Position numbers and translations under genes: made by a program
The notes under the pieces: generated by a model
What the model was told of the DNA's origin: nothing
Database searches by the model: none
Seen by the model: only the letters and a program-made list of their open reading frames with translations
Source of the DNA: Myxococcales bacterium
GTDB taxonomy: Bacteria > Myxococcota_A > Polyangia > Polyangiales > Polyangiaceae
DNA: 64,000 nt
Direction of reading: 5' to 3'
NCBI GenBank assembly: GCA_016706225.1
Contig: JADJKB010000008.1
Location: 124,001-188,000, forward strand
In this document: positions 32,950 through 41,293 of the stretch, piece after piece
How the letters are laid out: the number at the start of each line of letters is the position of its first letter
Position numbering within the stretch: the first letter of the stretch is position 1

Positions 32950-33933
32950 TCAGCCTTTGGTGGCTTTGTGTTTTGCGAGCTCTTCGACCAGCGCCGGGAC
33001 CGCCTGGAAGAGATCCGCGACCAGGCCGTAGTCCGCGAGCTGGAAGATGGGCGCCTCGGCGTCCTTGTTGATCGCGACGATGTTCTTGCTGCCCTTCATG
33101 CCGGCAATGTGCTGGATGGCTCCGGAGATGCCGATGGCGAAGTAGAGGGCCGGCGCCACGATCTTGCCGGTCTGTCCGACCTGCAGATCACCGGGGCAGT
33201 AACCGGCATCGCACGCCGCGCGGCTCGCGCCGATGGCTGCGCTCAGGCTGTCTGCCAGCGGGTTCAAGACCTCGAAGAACTTCTCCTTCAGGGCGCGGCC
33301 GCCGGAGACGACGATGCTCGCCTCTCCGAGATCGGGACGAGCGCTCTTCAACGCCTCGAGCGAGACGAACTCCACTCGACTTGCCGCGGTGCCCGGCGCG
33401 ACCTTGGCGACCGCCTCGATTGGCGACGCGCCGCCGCTCGGAACTGCCGGCTCGAACTCGCTCTGCCGCGCCGTCGCGACCTGGATGGCCGTTCCGAGCT
33501 GCACGTAGCCGAACACGTTGCCCGCGAACATCGGACGCTTGAACGTCAGCTTGCCGCCCTCTGCGCTCACTCCGGAGCAGTCACCGGCGTAGGCCGCGTC
33601 GAGCCGCGCCGCGACCCGCGGCAGCAGATCTTTGCCGAAGCTCGAGGCGCACGCGACGACGAGACCGTAGGCCTTGCCGACCTCGGCGACGGTGGGCGCG
33701 TAGTGCTCCGCGAGGTAGTTCGCGAGGCTCGCGTCCTCACAGGCCAGCACCTTGGCGGCGCCAAAACCCGTGAGCTCCGCGGCCGCGGCCTTGGCGGCCG
33801 CACCGAGCACCAGGATCGAGAAGCTGCCGCCCAGGGTGGGCTGCGCTTGTTTTGCCATGCTGATGGCGGAGTGGGTGGTCTTTCGGACCTTACCCTCTGG
33901 GGTGAGCTCTGCGACGACGAGGATGTCTGACAT
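32950..33933 (-). CDS. etfA: Electron transfer flavoprotein alpha subunit
   Basis: 327 residues, the usual length. Binds FAD and, with EtfB, shuttles electrons from acyl-CoA and other dehydrogenases to ETF:quinone oxidoreductase. The C-terminal FAD domain is clear: VVSGGRALK (about 209-216), GQTGKIVAPALYFAIGISGA (about 253-272), then IVAINKDAEAPIFQLADYG. ATG at 33933 has GGAGCAAACC upstream. It follows etfB by 15 bases in the same operon. Confidence 0.95.
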   Translation of the reverse strand: MSDILVVAELTPEGKVRKTTHSAISMAKQAQPTLGGSFSILVLGAAAKAAAAELTGFGAAKVLACEDASLANYLAEHYAPTVAEVGKAYGLVVACASSFGKDLLPRVAARLDAAYAGDCSGVSAEGGKLTFKRPMFAGNVFGYVQLGTAIQVATARQSEFEPAVPSGGASPIEAVAKVAPGTAASRVEFVSLEALKSARPDLGEASIVVSGGRALKEKFFEVLNPLADSLSAAIGASRAACDAGYCPGDLQVGQTGKIVAPALYFAIGISGAIQHIAGMKGSKNIVAINKDAEAPIFQLADYGLVADLFQAVPALVEELAKHKATKG

Positions 33934-33948
33934 GGTTTGCTCCTGAAA

Positions 33949-34779
33949 TCAGATGACCTTCGCCTCGGTGGCGAGCTTCTGGACGAGCTCTTGCGCGTCC
34001 TTCACCTTGACGCCGGCCTTGCGCGCCGGCGGTGCGTCGAACTTGACGTACGTGCTCATCAGCGTGGCGGAACCCACGAGCTCCGCGAGCTTCTTCACGA
34101 CCAGCGGCTTCTTCTTGGCCTGCATGATCGCGGGCAGGGGCGCGAAGCGCACCTCTTCGTAGGGATACTTGAAGCCTGCGGCGGTCTTCAGCGAGTACAC
34201 ACTGTCCGGCGCAACGACCCGGAGATCCACGGTCATGACGGCCGGGAACTTGACGCGCACACTCTGAACTCCACCATCGACCTCGCGACCGACGAGGAGG
34301 CCCCCGGCCTCTTCTTTAACGGTTGCCGCAAAGGTTGCCATGGGCCAGTCGAGCAGCTCGGCCACGGCCTGGCCGACATAGTTGCTCTCCCCGTCGACCT
34401 CCTGTTTTCCGAAGATGACCAGATCGGGTTTTTCTTCTTCGACCACCTTGCTGAGCGCGAGAGCGACCAGACGACCATCGAGGGCATCGTCGGTCGTGTC
34501 CACTCGGATCGCGCGATCGGCCCCGGTGGCCAGCGCCGAGCGGAGGTTCGTCTCCGTCTCCACCGGGCCGAGGGTCACTGCGACCACTTCGCCGAGCCGC
34601 ACCTTCGGTGCCTTGCCGTCTTCGGTCAGGCGCAGCGCCGTCTCGAGGGCGTACAGGTCGAAGGGGTTGATCTGCCACTCGAGGCCAGCGGTATCGACTT
34701 TGTCGCCCGAGGCTGGGATTTTCACCTTGTTGTGGTTCGCGGGGTCCGCCACCCGCTTCAACGCGACCAGGATCTTCAC
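33949..34779 (-). CDS. etfB: Electron transfer flavoprotein beta subunit
   Basis: 276 residues from GTG 34779, chosen because GAGGAG lies 6-11 bases upstream and the protein then starts MKILVALKRVADP as in other EtfB. An upstream frame to 34809 adds an unlikely head. Key features: INPFDLYALETALRL, the AMP-binding region with VIFGKQEVDGESNYVGQAVAELL, and LPAIMQAKKKPL near the end. Works as a heterodimer with the adjacent EtfA. Confidence 0.95.
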   Translation of the reverse strand: MKILVALKRVADPANHNKVKIPASGDKVDTAGLEWQINPFDLYALETALRLTEDGKAPKVRLGEVVAVTLGPVETETNLRSALATGADRAIRVDTTDDALDGRLVALALSKVVEEEKPDLVIFGKQEVDGESNYVGQAVAELLDWPMATFAATVKEEAGGLLVGREVDGGVQSVRVKFPAVMTVDLRVVAPDSVYSLKTAAGFKYPYEEVRFAPLPAIMQAKKKPLVVKKLAELVGSATLMSTYVKFDAPPARKAGVKVKDAQELVQKLATEAKVI

Positions 34780-35024
34780 GGCAAGCTCCTCTTCGTGTGG
34801 CCCGCCCACGGAGCAGGGTCTCCGTGTCTCGAGCCGCTCTGGGGTCTGGGCTGCCCGCCGACCCGCCCGAGATCTCCCGGAAAACGGCCCGATGGACGCG
34901 GCGTCAGGTAATTCCTTTGGAGCGTCGCGTCAATCACGACCACCACGCATTCTCTGCGATGCAGCTGGCCCGCGCGGGAATCTCTCGCGTTCGGAAGCCC
35001 CGGCGATGGAATACTGCCGGTCTC

Positions 35025-36323
35025 ATGGCCATCACCACGGACTGCCTCGTCCTGGGCAGCGGCATCGCGGGCCTGACCTTCGCCCTCTCTGCGGCCGAGC
35101 ACGGCAGTGTGCTCATCGTCACCAAGCGCGAGCGCGGGGATGCCGCTACCGCCTGGGCTCAGGGCGGCGTGGCGGCGGTGCTCGCGCCCGACGACTCGTT
35201 CGAGCGCCACGTCGCGGACACCCTCACCGCCGGCGCCGGCCTGTGTCACGACGTCGCCGTCGAGCTGTGCGTCAAGGAGGGCCCGGCCGCGGTTCGGAAG
35301 CTGATCGAGTACGGCGTCGAGTTCACGAAGAACGGGGACGGTGAGCTCGATCTGGGACGCGAAGGCGGACACACCGCTCGCCGCGTGGCGCATGCGGGGG
35401 ACATCACGGGTCGCGCCATCGAACGCACGCTGCTCGAGCGAGTCCAGGAGCACCCGAACATCCAGCTGCTCGAGTGGCACATGGGCGTCGACCTCATCGT
35501 GCTCAGCAAGTTTGGTGGCCCCGACCAGTGTGGAGGCGCCTACGTGCTCGACGAGAAGACCGGCAAGGTCGACACGGTGCTGGCACACAGCACGGTGATC
35601 GCGACGGGCGGAGCCGGCAAGGTGTACCTCTACACCTCGAATCCGGATGTCGCGACCGGCGACGGAGTTGCCATGGCGTATCGCGCGGGTGCCGAGATCG
35701 CCAACATGGAATTTTACCAGTTCCACCCGACCTGCCTGCATCACCCGCAGGCGCGCACCTTCCTCATCAGCGAGGCGCTGCGGGGGGAAGGTGCGATCTT
35801 GCGCCACCCGGAGTCGGGTGAGGCGTTCATGCAGCGGCATCACCCGATGGCCGATCTCGCGCCGCGCGACATCGTCGCCCGGGCCATCGATTACGAGATG
35901 AAAAAGAGCGGCAGTGACTACGTGCTGCTGGACATCACCCACAAGCCGCCGGACTTCGTCAGGGAACGCTTCCCGAACATCCACGCCGAGTGCCTGCGCT
36001 ACGGCATGGACATCACACAAAAGCCCCTGCCGGTCGTGCCCGCGGCGCACTACATGTGCGGCGGCATCACGAGCGACTTGCACGGGCGCAGCAGCTTGCC
36101 GGGGCTGATGGCCATCGGGGAGAGCGCGTGTACCGGGCTGCACGGGGCGAACCGTCTGGCGTCGAACTCGCTGCTCGAGGGCCTGGTCATGGGCAAGCGC
36201 GCGGCCGAAAAATTCGGTGCGATGATGCCGGAGCTGCGCCGGAACCCGCGCCCCGAAGTGCCCGACTGGGAGGTGGGCAGTGCGGTGCCGAGCGACGAGG
36301 CGGTCGTGGTGACCCAGAACTAA
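35025..36323 (+). CDS. nadB: L-aspartate oxidase NadB, interrupted by a TAA
   Basis: First step of de novo NAD synthesis: oxidises L-aspartate to iminoaspartate. From ATG 35025 the FAD domain begins CLVLGSGIAGLTFALSAAE, with ATAWAQGGVAA, EGGHTARRVAHAGD, EFYQFHPTCL and HYMCGGITSDLHGR, and GANRLASNSLLEGLV, all normal NadB signatures. At residue 433 the frame stops at TAA, but the codons directly after (DEIRRLMWNYVGIVRSD) still match the helical C-terminal domain. A two-base shift then follows near 36390. So 432 of about 535 residues are read. If real, the enzyme lacks its C-terminal domain. Confidence 0.85.
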   Translation: MAITTDCLVLGSGIAGLTFALSAAEHGSVLIVTKRERGDAATAWAQGGVAAVLAPDDSFERHVADTLTAGAGLCHDVAVELCVKEGPAAVRKLIEYGVEFTKNGDGELDLGREGGHTARRVAHAGDITGRAIERTLLERVQEHPNIQLLEWHMGVDLIVLSKFGGPDQCGGAYVLDEKTGKVDTVLAHSTVIATGGAGKVYLYTSNPDVATGDGVAMAYRAGAEIANMEFYQFHPTCLHHPQARTFLISEALRGEGAILRHPESGEAFMQRHHPMADLAPRDIVARAIDYEMKKSGSDYVLLDITHKPPDFVRERFPNIHAECLRYGMDITQKPLPVVPAAHYMCGGITSDLHGRSSLPGLMAIGESACTGLHGANRLASNSLLEGLVMGKRAAEKFGAMMPELRRNPRPEVPDWEVGSAVPSDEAVVVTQN

Positions 36324-36633
36324 GACGAAATTCGCCGGCTGATGTGGAACTACGTCGGCATCGTGCGCAGTGACACCCGGCTGCGCCGCGGCGCGCCGGG
36401 TTGCGCTGCTCGAGGAAGAGATCCGTGAGTACTACTGGAAGCATTTCGTGAACCGCGACTTGCTGGAGCTCAGGAACATCGCCACCGTCGCGGAGCTGAT
36501 CATCTCTTGCGCGGCCAGTCGGCGCGAGAGCCGCGGGCTGCACTCGACGCTCGATCACTCGGAGACGAACGCGGAGCTCGCCCTCGACACCGTGTGCAAG
36601 CGCGGTGTGGTGCCACACCTGCGCGGGCGCTGA
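36324..36633 (+). pseudogene. nadB: C-terminal domain of nadB, separated by nonsense codon and frameshift
   Basis: 36324-36389 continues the nadB frame as DEIRRLMWNYVGIVRSDTR. The rest reads one frame over: ARRVALLEEEIREYYWKH, RDLLELRNIATVAELIISCA and RRESRGLHSTLDH, the end of NadB. Comparison with E. coli NadB suggests that two bases are missing in the GC-only run around 36385-36398. The stop at 36321 could be a single change from TAC. Confidence 0.7.
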
Positions 36634-36640
36634 GGCCCTC

Positions 36641-37732
36641 ATGGCAGAGAGCCCACGCATCGCGCTGTGTCTCCCGGGCGGCGGGGCCACCGGTGCGATG
36701 TTTCAGATCGGTGCGCTGGCGGCGCTCGAGGATGGGCTGCAAGGGCTCGCGGAGCGGGGATTTGACCTGTATTTGGGCACCAACGGCGGTGCGAGCGTCG
36801 CCGCCGTGCTCGCCGCGGGGCAGGCTCCGGCGCGCATGTATCGGGCCTTTCTCGACCCGGTCGATCAGTATTTTCCCCTCGAACGCAAGCACATCCTGAA
36901 GATGGATTTCGACGCCTGGCGGCGCACGCTGGTGAGCGGCTGGCAGGCGCTTCGCCACGGCACGAGCAGCCTGATCTCGCGCGCGCCCGCGCCGTCGCCT
37001 GCCGCGCTCTGGGAGGAGCTCGACCGGTTCTACGACACGCTGCCCGCCGGGCTTTTTTCCCTCGAGGCGTACGAACGTTTCCTCGAGGACTTCTTCGTGC
37101 GTCGCGGCATCCCCAACTCGTTTCACGGCATGCCTCGCCCGCTCAGGATCATGGCCCACGATCTCGACTCGGGTGAGCAGGTGGCGTTCGGGGCGAAGGG
37201 CTTCGATCACGTCCCGGTCACGCGCGCGTGCATCGCCACGATGGCCGTGTCTCCGATCTTCTCGCCGGTGCGCATCGCCGATCGCTGGTACATCGACGCT
37301 GGGGCTGCCGAGGCGTCACACCTGGATCTCGCCGTGGGCGAGGGGGCAGAGCTGATCGTGGTCGTCAGCCCCATGGTGCCGGTGCGTGCACAGGCCGTCC
37401 CGACCGGGCACGGGCTCAAGGGGAGCCTGCGGGACAAGGGGCTGATGTGGGTGATGAACCAGTCCATTCGCATCGGCATGCACCGCCAGCTGCACGAGTC
37501 CCTGACGCGCGTCGTTGCGAGCGGGGCTGCGGACGTGCTCCTGATCGAGCCGGACCCCACGGATGCCATGTTGCTGATGCACAACCCCGCGAGCTTCGCG
37601 GCGCGGCGCAAGATCCTGGAGCACGCCTATCGCTCCACCCGGACTCAGATCGATACCTGGGTGGAGATGCGACACCCCGTCCTCGAGCGTGGCCAGTTTC
37701 GGCCGCGCCCCCGCGCGGACGGGGCCGACTGA
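36641..37732 (+). CDS. Patatin-like phospholipase family protein with Ser-to-Asn at the nucleophile
   Basis: 363 residues. The oxyanion motif is PGGGATGAMFQIGAL and the Asp motif is YIDAGAAEAS, both typical of patatin-like proteins. The nucleophile elbow normally GxSxG reads LGTNGGASVAAVLAAG, with Asn in place of Ser (codon AAC against AGC). This should abolish lipase activity unless a nearby Ser takes over. Sits eight bases after the nadB region and just before a PrsW-like gene. The fold assignment is good; the biological role is unknown. Confidence 0.8.
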   Translation: MAESPRIALCLPGGGATGAMFQIGALAALEDGLQGLAERGFDLYLGTNGGASVAAVLAAGQAPARMYRAFLDPVDQYFPLERKHILKMDFDAWRRTLVSGWQALRHGTSSLISRAPAPSPAALWEELDRFYDTLPAGLFSLEAYERFLEDFFVRRGIPNSFHGMPRPLRIMAHDLDSGEQVAFGAKGFDHVPVTRACIATMAVSPIFSPVRIADRWYIDAGAAEASHLDLAVGEGAELIVVVSPMVPVRAQAVPTGHGLKGSLRDKGLMWVMNQSIRIGMHRQLHESLTRVVASGAADVLLIEPDPTDAMLLMHNPASFAARRKILEHAYRSTRTQIDTWVEMRHPVLERGQFRPRPRADGAD

Positions 37733-37818
37733 CGGCCGGCGCAAAACGCCGCTCCACTTCGGAAAAATCGACTACTGTCCCTGCCCACGACCCGTCTCGT
37801 GGTCGATGGGGTTCCCGC

Positions 37819-38820
37819 ATGCTCTCGACACTGATCTCGACGCTGCTCCTGTCACTGCTCTACCTGGCAATCGTTCGCTTCGTCGACATGAACGAGAAAG
37901 AGCCGCTGTGGGCCATGCTCATGGTGTTCTTCCTCGGTGCCGGCGCTGCGGTCGTGACCTCGCTGGTCGCCAGCAACAGCTTGCTCGGCCTGAGTGTGTG
38001 GGCCAGCGCTTCCATCAAAGAGGTGGTGAAGTTCCTGGCCATCGGCGCGGGGGTCGGTGTGCTGGTGGCGTACGGCCAACGGCGCGGCTGGGAGGAGTTC
38101 AACGGCACCATGGACGGTATCGTCTACGGCACCTGCGGCGGCCTCGGGTTCGGCGTGGCCGAGCAGCTCGTCAATCAGCTGAGCTTCGCGAGCATCACCA
38201 TTCCGGGCCTCGAGGTGTCGCAGGTCGGGAGCTTCGGCAAGCTCGCGCTGTCCGGGCTCTCCGACGGCGTCGTCGGCGCCATCATCGGCGCTGGCTTTGG
38301 TCTGGCATCCGAGGCGAAGCTGCCCGCGCTCCGCGCCATCGTGCCGGTGTGCTCGCTGGTCGGCGCCGTGCTCGCCGACGCCGGCTACCAGACGCTGCGC
38401 CGCGGCAACTCCCTCGGCGATAGCGGAGCGCTGCGGGCCAACCTGGCGCTCGGCGCCCCGGTCCTGTTCATCGCGCTGGTGGCGGTCTACGCCTTGATGC
38501 AAGAGCGGCGGGCGATCCACGGGCACCTCGACGACGAGGTCTCGACCGGCGCGCTCGGAGCGTCGGATCTGCCACTGCTCAAGAGTGTGATCGCCCGCCA
38601 GATCGCCTACGCCAAGGCCTTTTTCAGCTTCAAGCTGGGCTTCTATTTCGGGCTCCGCAGCCTGCACAACCTGCAAGTGCAGCTGGCCTTTGCCAAGGCG
38701 CGGCTCGCTCAGGAGTCGGATCCGGCGCGGCGTGCCCGCGTCGACTCGGAGGTCGCGAAGATCCGCGCCGCAGCCCTCGCACAACGACGATCTCTCGGCC
38801 TGGAAGGGGGTGCGTCATGA
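37819..38820 (+). CDS. PrsW-family membrane protease-like protein
   Basis: 333 residues, about eight TM helices. PrsW-type motifs sit in the membrane: SIKEVVKFLAI (ExxxK), NGTMDGIVYGTCGGLGFGVAEQ (D-G-x2-Y-G and the later Glu). The C-terminal 90 residues are soluble and helical and end EGGAS. PrsW proteins cleave anti-sigma factors or other membrane proteins. Its stop overlaps the next start by four bases (ATGA), so the two are translationally coupled. Confidence 0.75.
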   Translation: MLSTLISTLLLSLLYLAIVRFVDMNEKEPLWAMLMVFFLGAGAAVVTSLVASNSLLGLSVWASASIKEVVKFLAIGAGVGVLVAYGQRRGWEEFNGTMDGIVYGTCGGLGFGVAEQLVNQLSFASITIPGLEVSQVGSFGKLALSGLSDGVVGAIIGAGFGLASEAKLPALRAIVPVCSLVGAVLADAGYQTLRRGNSLGDSGALRANLALGAPVLFIALVAVYALMQERRAIHGHLDDEVSTGALGASDLPLLKSVIARQIAYAKAFFSFKLGFYFGLRSLHNLQVQLAFAKARLAQESDPARRARVDSEVAKIRAAALAQRRSLGLEGGAS

Positions 38821-39698
38821 ACTTCTGTCCCCAGTGTCGCTCTCAGCTCGATGCCAACGCCCGCTTCTGCGTGAACTGCGGACACACGCTGCCCGCCCAG
38901 CCGCCGGCTGGGCCTGCTGGCGGCCCGCGGCCCTTTGCGGGCGCGCCGGGTTACGCGCCTCCCGCACAACCACAGTACGGTGCGCCGCCTGCGCAACCGC
39001 AGTACGGCGCTCCGCCTGCACAACCGCAGTACGGTGCTCCGCCTGGTCCTCCTGGCTACGGTCCACCGCCCGGGCCTCCGGGTTACGGCCCACAACCGGT
39101 CCCCCCTCCGACGGACGACGACGGCGGTGGCATGAAGGTGCTTGGCGGTTGCGGCGTCGCAGGCTGTCTGGGAGCGGGCTTCGCCGTGCTGATGGGCATC
39201 GGGCTCATCTTCGTGTTCGTGATGATGGTCGGCTCGTCCTCGTCATCGAGCAGCGGTTCGCCGTCGTCCGGTCCGGGCGGCGAAGTCCCGACCAGCGGCT
39301 CAGCGCGGGATCTGATCCGTTCGCAGGTTGGCATCTTCAAGCTCGTCTGCACCACACCCCTCGAGAAGGTGCCGGCGGGAGTCATCGACAGCATCGGCGC
39401 CGTCTACGTCACGCCGAGTGGCAACAAGGTGATCAACGTGCTGCTCGTTTATCCGTCTGATTCAGTGGCACAGGAGCGAATCAACAACGTGTTCGCCACC
39501 ACGGTCTCCAGCCTGAAGCCGGGCCAGAAGGTGACCCGGGGCAACGTCACCGACAGCTCCGGCGCCGTGCGCGGCAGCATCGTCGCGGTCACCGGCGCGA
39601 ACCCCGAGTCGTTCTACTGGAACAACCGCAAGATCGTGGTGATCGTGGAGGGCCCGCCGCCCTACGCCAAGGCCTTCGAATCGAGCGCTCCGTATTGA
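38817..39698 (+). CDS. Zinc-ribbon membrane protein with Pro/Gln/Tyr repeats
   Basis: 293 residues. N-terminal zinc ribbon MNFCPQCRSQLD...FCVNCGHTLP (two CxxC). Then three near-perfect repeats of AQPQYGAPP and Gly/Pro/Tyr text (about 40-100), a TM helix (FAVLMGIGLIFVFVMMVG), a Ser/Gly stretch and an outer domain of about 120 residues (KVINVLLVYPSDSVAQERINNVF). The layout is common in myxobacterial proteins of unknown role. The coupling to the PrsW-like protease makes it a candidate substrate or partner. Confidence 0.7.
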   Translation: MNFCPQCRSQLDANARFCVNCGHTLPAQPPAGPAGGPRPFAGAPGYAPPAQPQYGAPPAQPQYGAPPAQPQYGAPPGPPGYGPPPGPPGYGPQPVPPPTDDDGGGMKVLGGCGVAGCLGAGFAVLMGIGLIFVFVMMVGSSSSSSSGSPSSGPGGEVPTSGSARDLIRSQVGIFKLVCTTPLEKVPAGVIDSIGAVYVTPSGNKVINVLLVYPSDSVAQERINNVFATTVSSLKPGQKVTRGNVTDSSGAVRGSIVAVTGANPESFYWNNRKIVVIVEGPPPYAKAFESSAPY

Positions 39699-39712
39699 GT
39701 GATACTCTCCGC

Positions 39713-40183
39713 ATGAAGAGCCGGTTGTTCGCAATCGCGCTGCTACTCACGGCCTGCACCGAGCCCTATCGTGTGGGTGAGTTCGTGTGGGTCGAGTGGG
39801 AGGGGCGGAACTATCCGGCCTACGTCCTCGAGAAGAAGGGCACGGGGCGGTTCCGGGTGCACTTCGACGGCTACGACGCGCGCTGGGACGAGGACGTGAC
39901 GCTCGACCGGATCAAGGGTCGCATCGACGGACCCGTGTCGGCGCCGCCGCCACCGGAGAAGGTGGCGCGAGCCTCGGGCGTTGCTCCGAAAGGCTCGGGC
40001 ACCGCGGCGGGCGTCACCCCCTTCAACCCCGGGGACCGAGTGCGGGTGAAGTGGCGCGGCTCGAAGTATCTCGCGACCATCATGGCGGTCGCGGCCCCGG
40101 ATCGTTACCTGGTTCACTACGAGGGCTACGAGACAGCGTGGGATGAGACCGTGAGCGCGGACCGCATCGAAGCCGCTCGCTGA
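39713..40183 (+). CDS. Lipoprotein with two Tudor-knot/chromo-barrel-like domains
   Basis: 156 residues from ATG 39713. Lipobox LLLTAC, then two copies of an SH3-like barrel: VWVEWEGRNYPAYVLEK...VHFDGYDARWDEDV and VRVKWRGSKYLATIMAV...VHYEGYETAWDETV, joined by a Pro/Gly linker. The pattern W-x-G-x2-Y...V-H-(F/Y)-(D/E)-G-Y-(D/E)-x-x-W-D matches the Tudor-knot family best known from eukaryotic chromatin proteins. On a surface lipoprotein a nucleic-acid or histone role is unlikely; ligand unknown. Confidence 0.75.
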   Translation: MKSRLFAIALLLTACTEPYRVGEFVWVEWEGRNYPAYVLEKKGTGRFRVHFDGYDARWDEDVTLDRIKGRIDGPVSAPPPPEKVARASGVAPKGSGTAAGVTPFNPGDRVRVKWRGSKYLATIMAVAAPDRYLVHYEGYETAWDETVSADRIEAAR

Positions 40184-40312
40184 GTCGGCGCGGAAACGCG
40201 GCGCCCGGGCGGGCGCTGCTGCGAACTTGGCCGTGGGTTTGGGCCCCTGTTAGGCGTGTTGGGGCGTGCCGCCCCGAGATGTCTCGTCTCGGCCGAGCCA
40301 GGAGATCGTCCC

Positions 40313-40771
40313 ATGGGCCTCGTTCAGCTCAAGAACCAGAGTGTGCTCGCCGTGACCCTGTTGTTCACTGCGCTGATCGCCTGGGGCGCTCGCGCCGACG
40401 CCGGCACGTCACCCGTTTCGCTCGGTGAAGTGAAGGTCGTGCGCAGCGATCCAAAGCTCGAGCGCGCGTTTCGGGGTTTGGTCGAGCGGGAGCTCGGCGA
40501 GGTCGATCTCTCGAACGTGAGGCCGAGCGAGCGGTTCGTGCTCTCGGCGGCGCTCGTGCAGATGGCGACGCGCGAGAGCTCGGGGCAGACCGAGACGCAG
40601 GTCGTCGTGAGCGCAACCTTGCGTCAAGCCCGCGGCGGTTCGATCCGCGCGGTGATCCAGGGGCGTGCCCAGGCGACGGATCAGCCAAACAAGGTTCGGG
40701 CGGTCGAGCTCAGCGCGATGCGTGCGGCGGTTCGGAGTGCTCTGGGAAGACTGCCGGAAGCCCTGAAGTAA
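40313..40771 (+). CDS. Secreted protein of unknown function
   Basis: 152 residues from ATG 40313 with GGAG about eight bases upstream. Signal peptide (SVLAVTLLFTALIAWGARA), then an alpha/beta domain: VVRSDPKLERAFRGLVEREL, RFVLSAALVQMATRES, QVVVSATLRQARGG and AMRAAVRSALGRLPE. This is a common myxobacterial hypothetical type. The 3' end overlaps the convergent lipoprotein gene by 62 bases. Confidence 0.65.
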   Translation: MGLVQLKNQSVLAVTLLFTALIAWGARADAGTSPVSLGEVKVVRSDPKLERAFRGLVERELGEVDLSNVRPSERFVLSAALVQMATRESSGQTETQVVVSATLRQARGGSIRAVIQGRAQATDQPNKVRAVELSAMRAAVRSALGRLPEALK

Positions 40772-41129
40772 TCCGCGCTTCTTCGCCGGGCATGAGCCCC
40801 ATGCTGCGCCATGCGGCGGAGAGGCGACCGTGCTCACCGACGTCGAACACACTCGGGTCGTTGTCGGCGGCTCGCCGGGCGTGGCTGAGCCAGCGGGACG
40901 CGGAGCGCAGATCACCACAGGCGAAGTGGGCGAGGCCGCGGTACAAGAAATAGCGGGCACGCTCCCGCTCGCTCATCTCGTCCTGATCTGCCTCGAGGGC
41001 CCGGAGCTCGCCGACCGCATCGGCGTGCCGCCCCTCGTCGAAGGCATGCAGGGCCCGCCCCATTCCGCTGCCACAGCCGCTCCCGAACAGGATCAGGCAG
41101 AGCAGCACGGGCGCGGTGGACCTTTGCAT
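40710..41129 (-). CDS. Small TPR-like lipoprotein
   Basis: 139 residues from ATG 41129. Lipobox LFGSGC, then helical pairs rich in Ala, Arg and Glu (ALHAFDEGRHADAVGELRAL, ARYFLYRGLAHFACGDLRSA, WLSHARRAADNDP) that look like two or three tetratricopeptide units. Such lipoproteins often scaffold envelope complexes. The C-terminal end after AWRSMGLMPGEEARI is low in structure and overlaps the neighbouring convergent gene. Confidence 0.65.
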   Translation of the reverse strand: MQRSTAPVLLCLILFGSGCGSGMGRALHAFDEGRHADAVGELRALEADQDEMSERERARYFLYRGLAHFACGDLRSASRWLSHARRAADNDPSVFDVGEHGRLSAAWRSMGLMPGEEARITSGLPAVFPEHSEPPHASR

Positions 41130-41293
41130 GCCGGCCTTCTCGGCGGCCGCTGCGGCGGGGTTGCGCGTTTTTTGTGGCAGCGGTTCCGGGCGGCCGGCCA
41201 CCGTGAAATGCGCTGGTCAAACCAATGATTCGTGTGACGAGACCTCGGCTCATCGGCTATCCCTCCCTGCGCCGAGGCGAGGGGACGAGCAGC

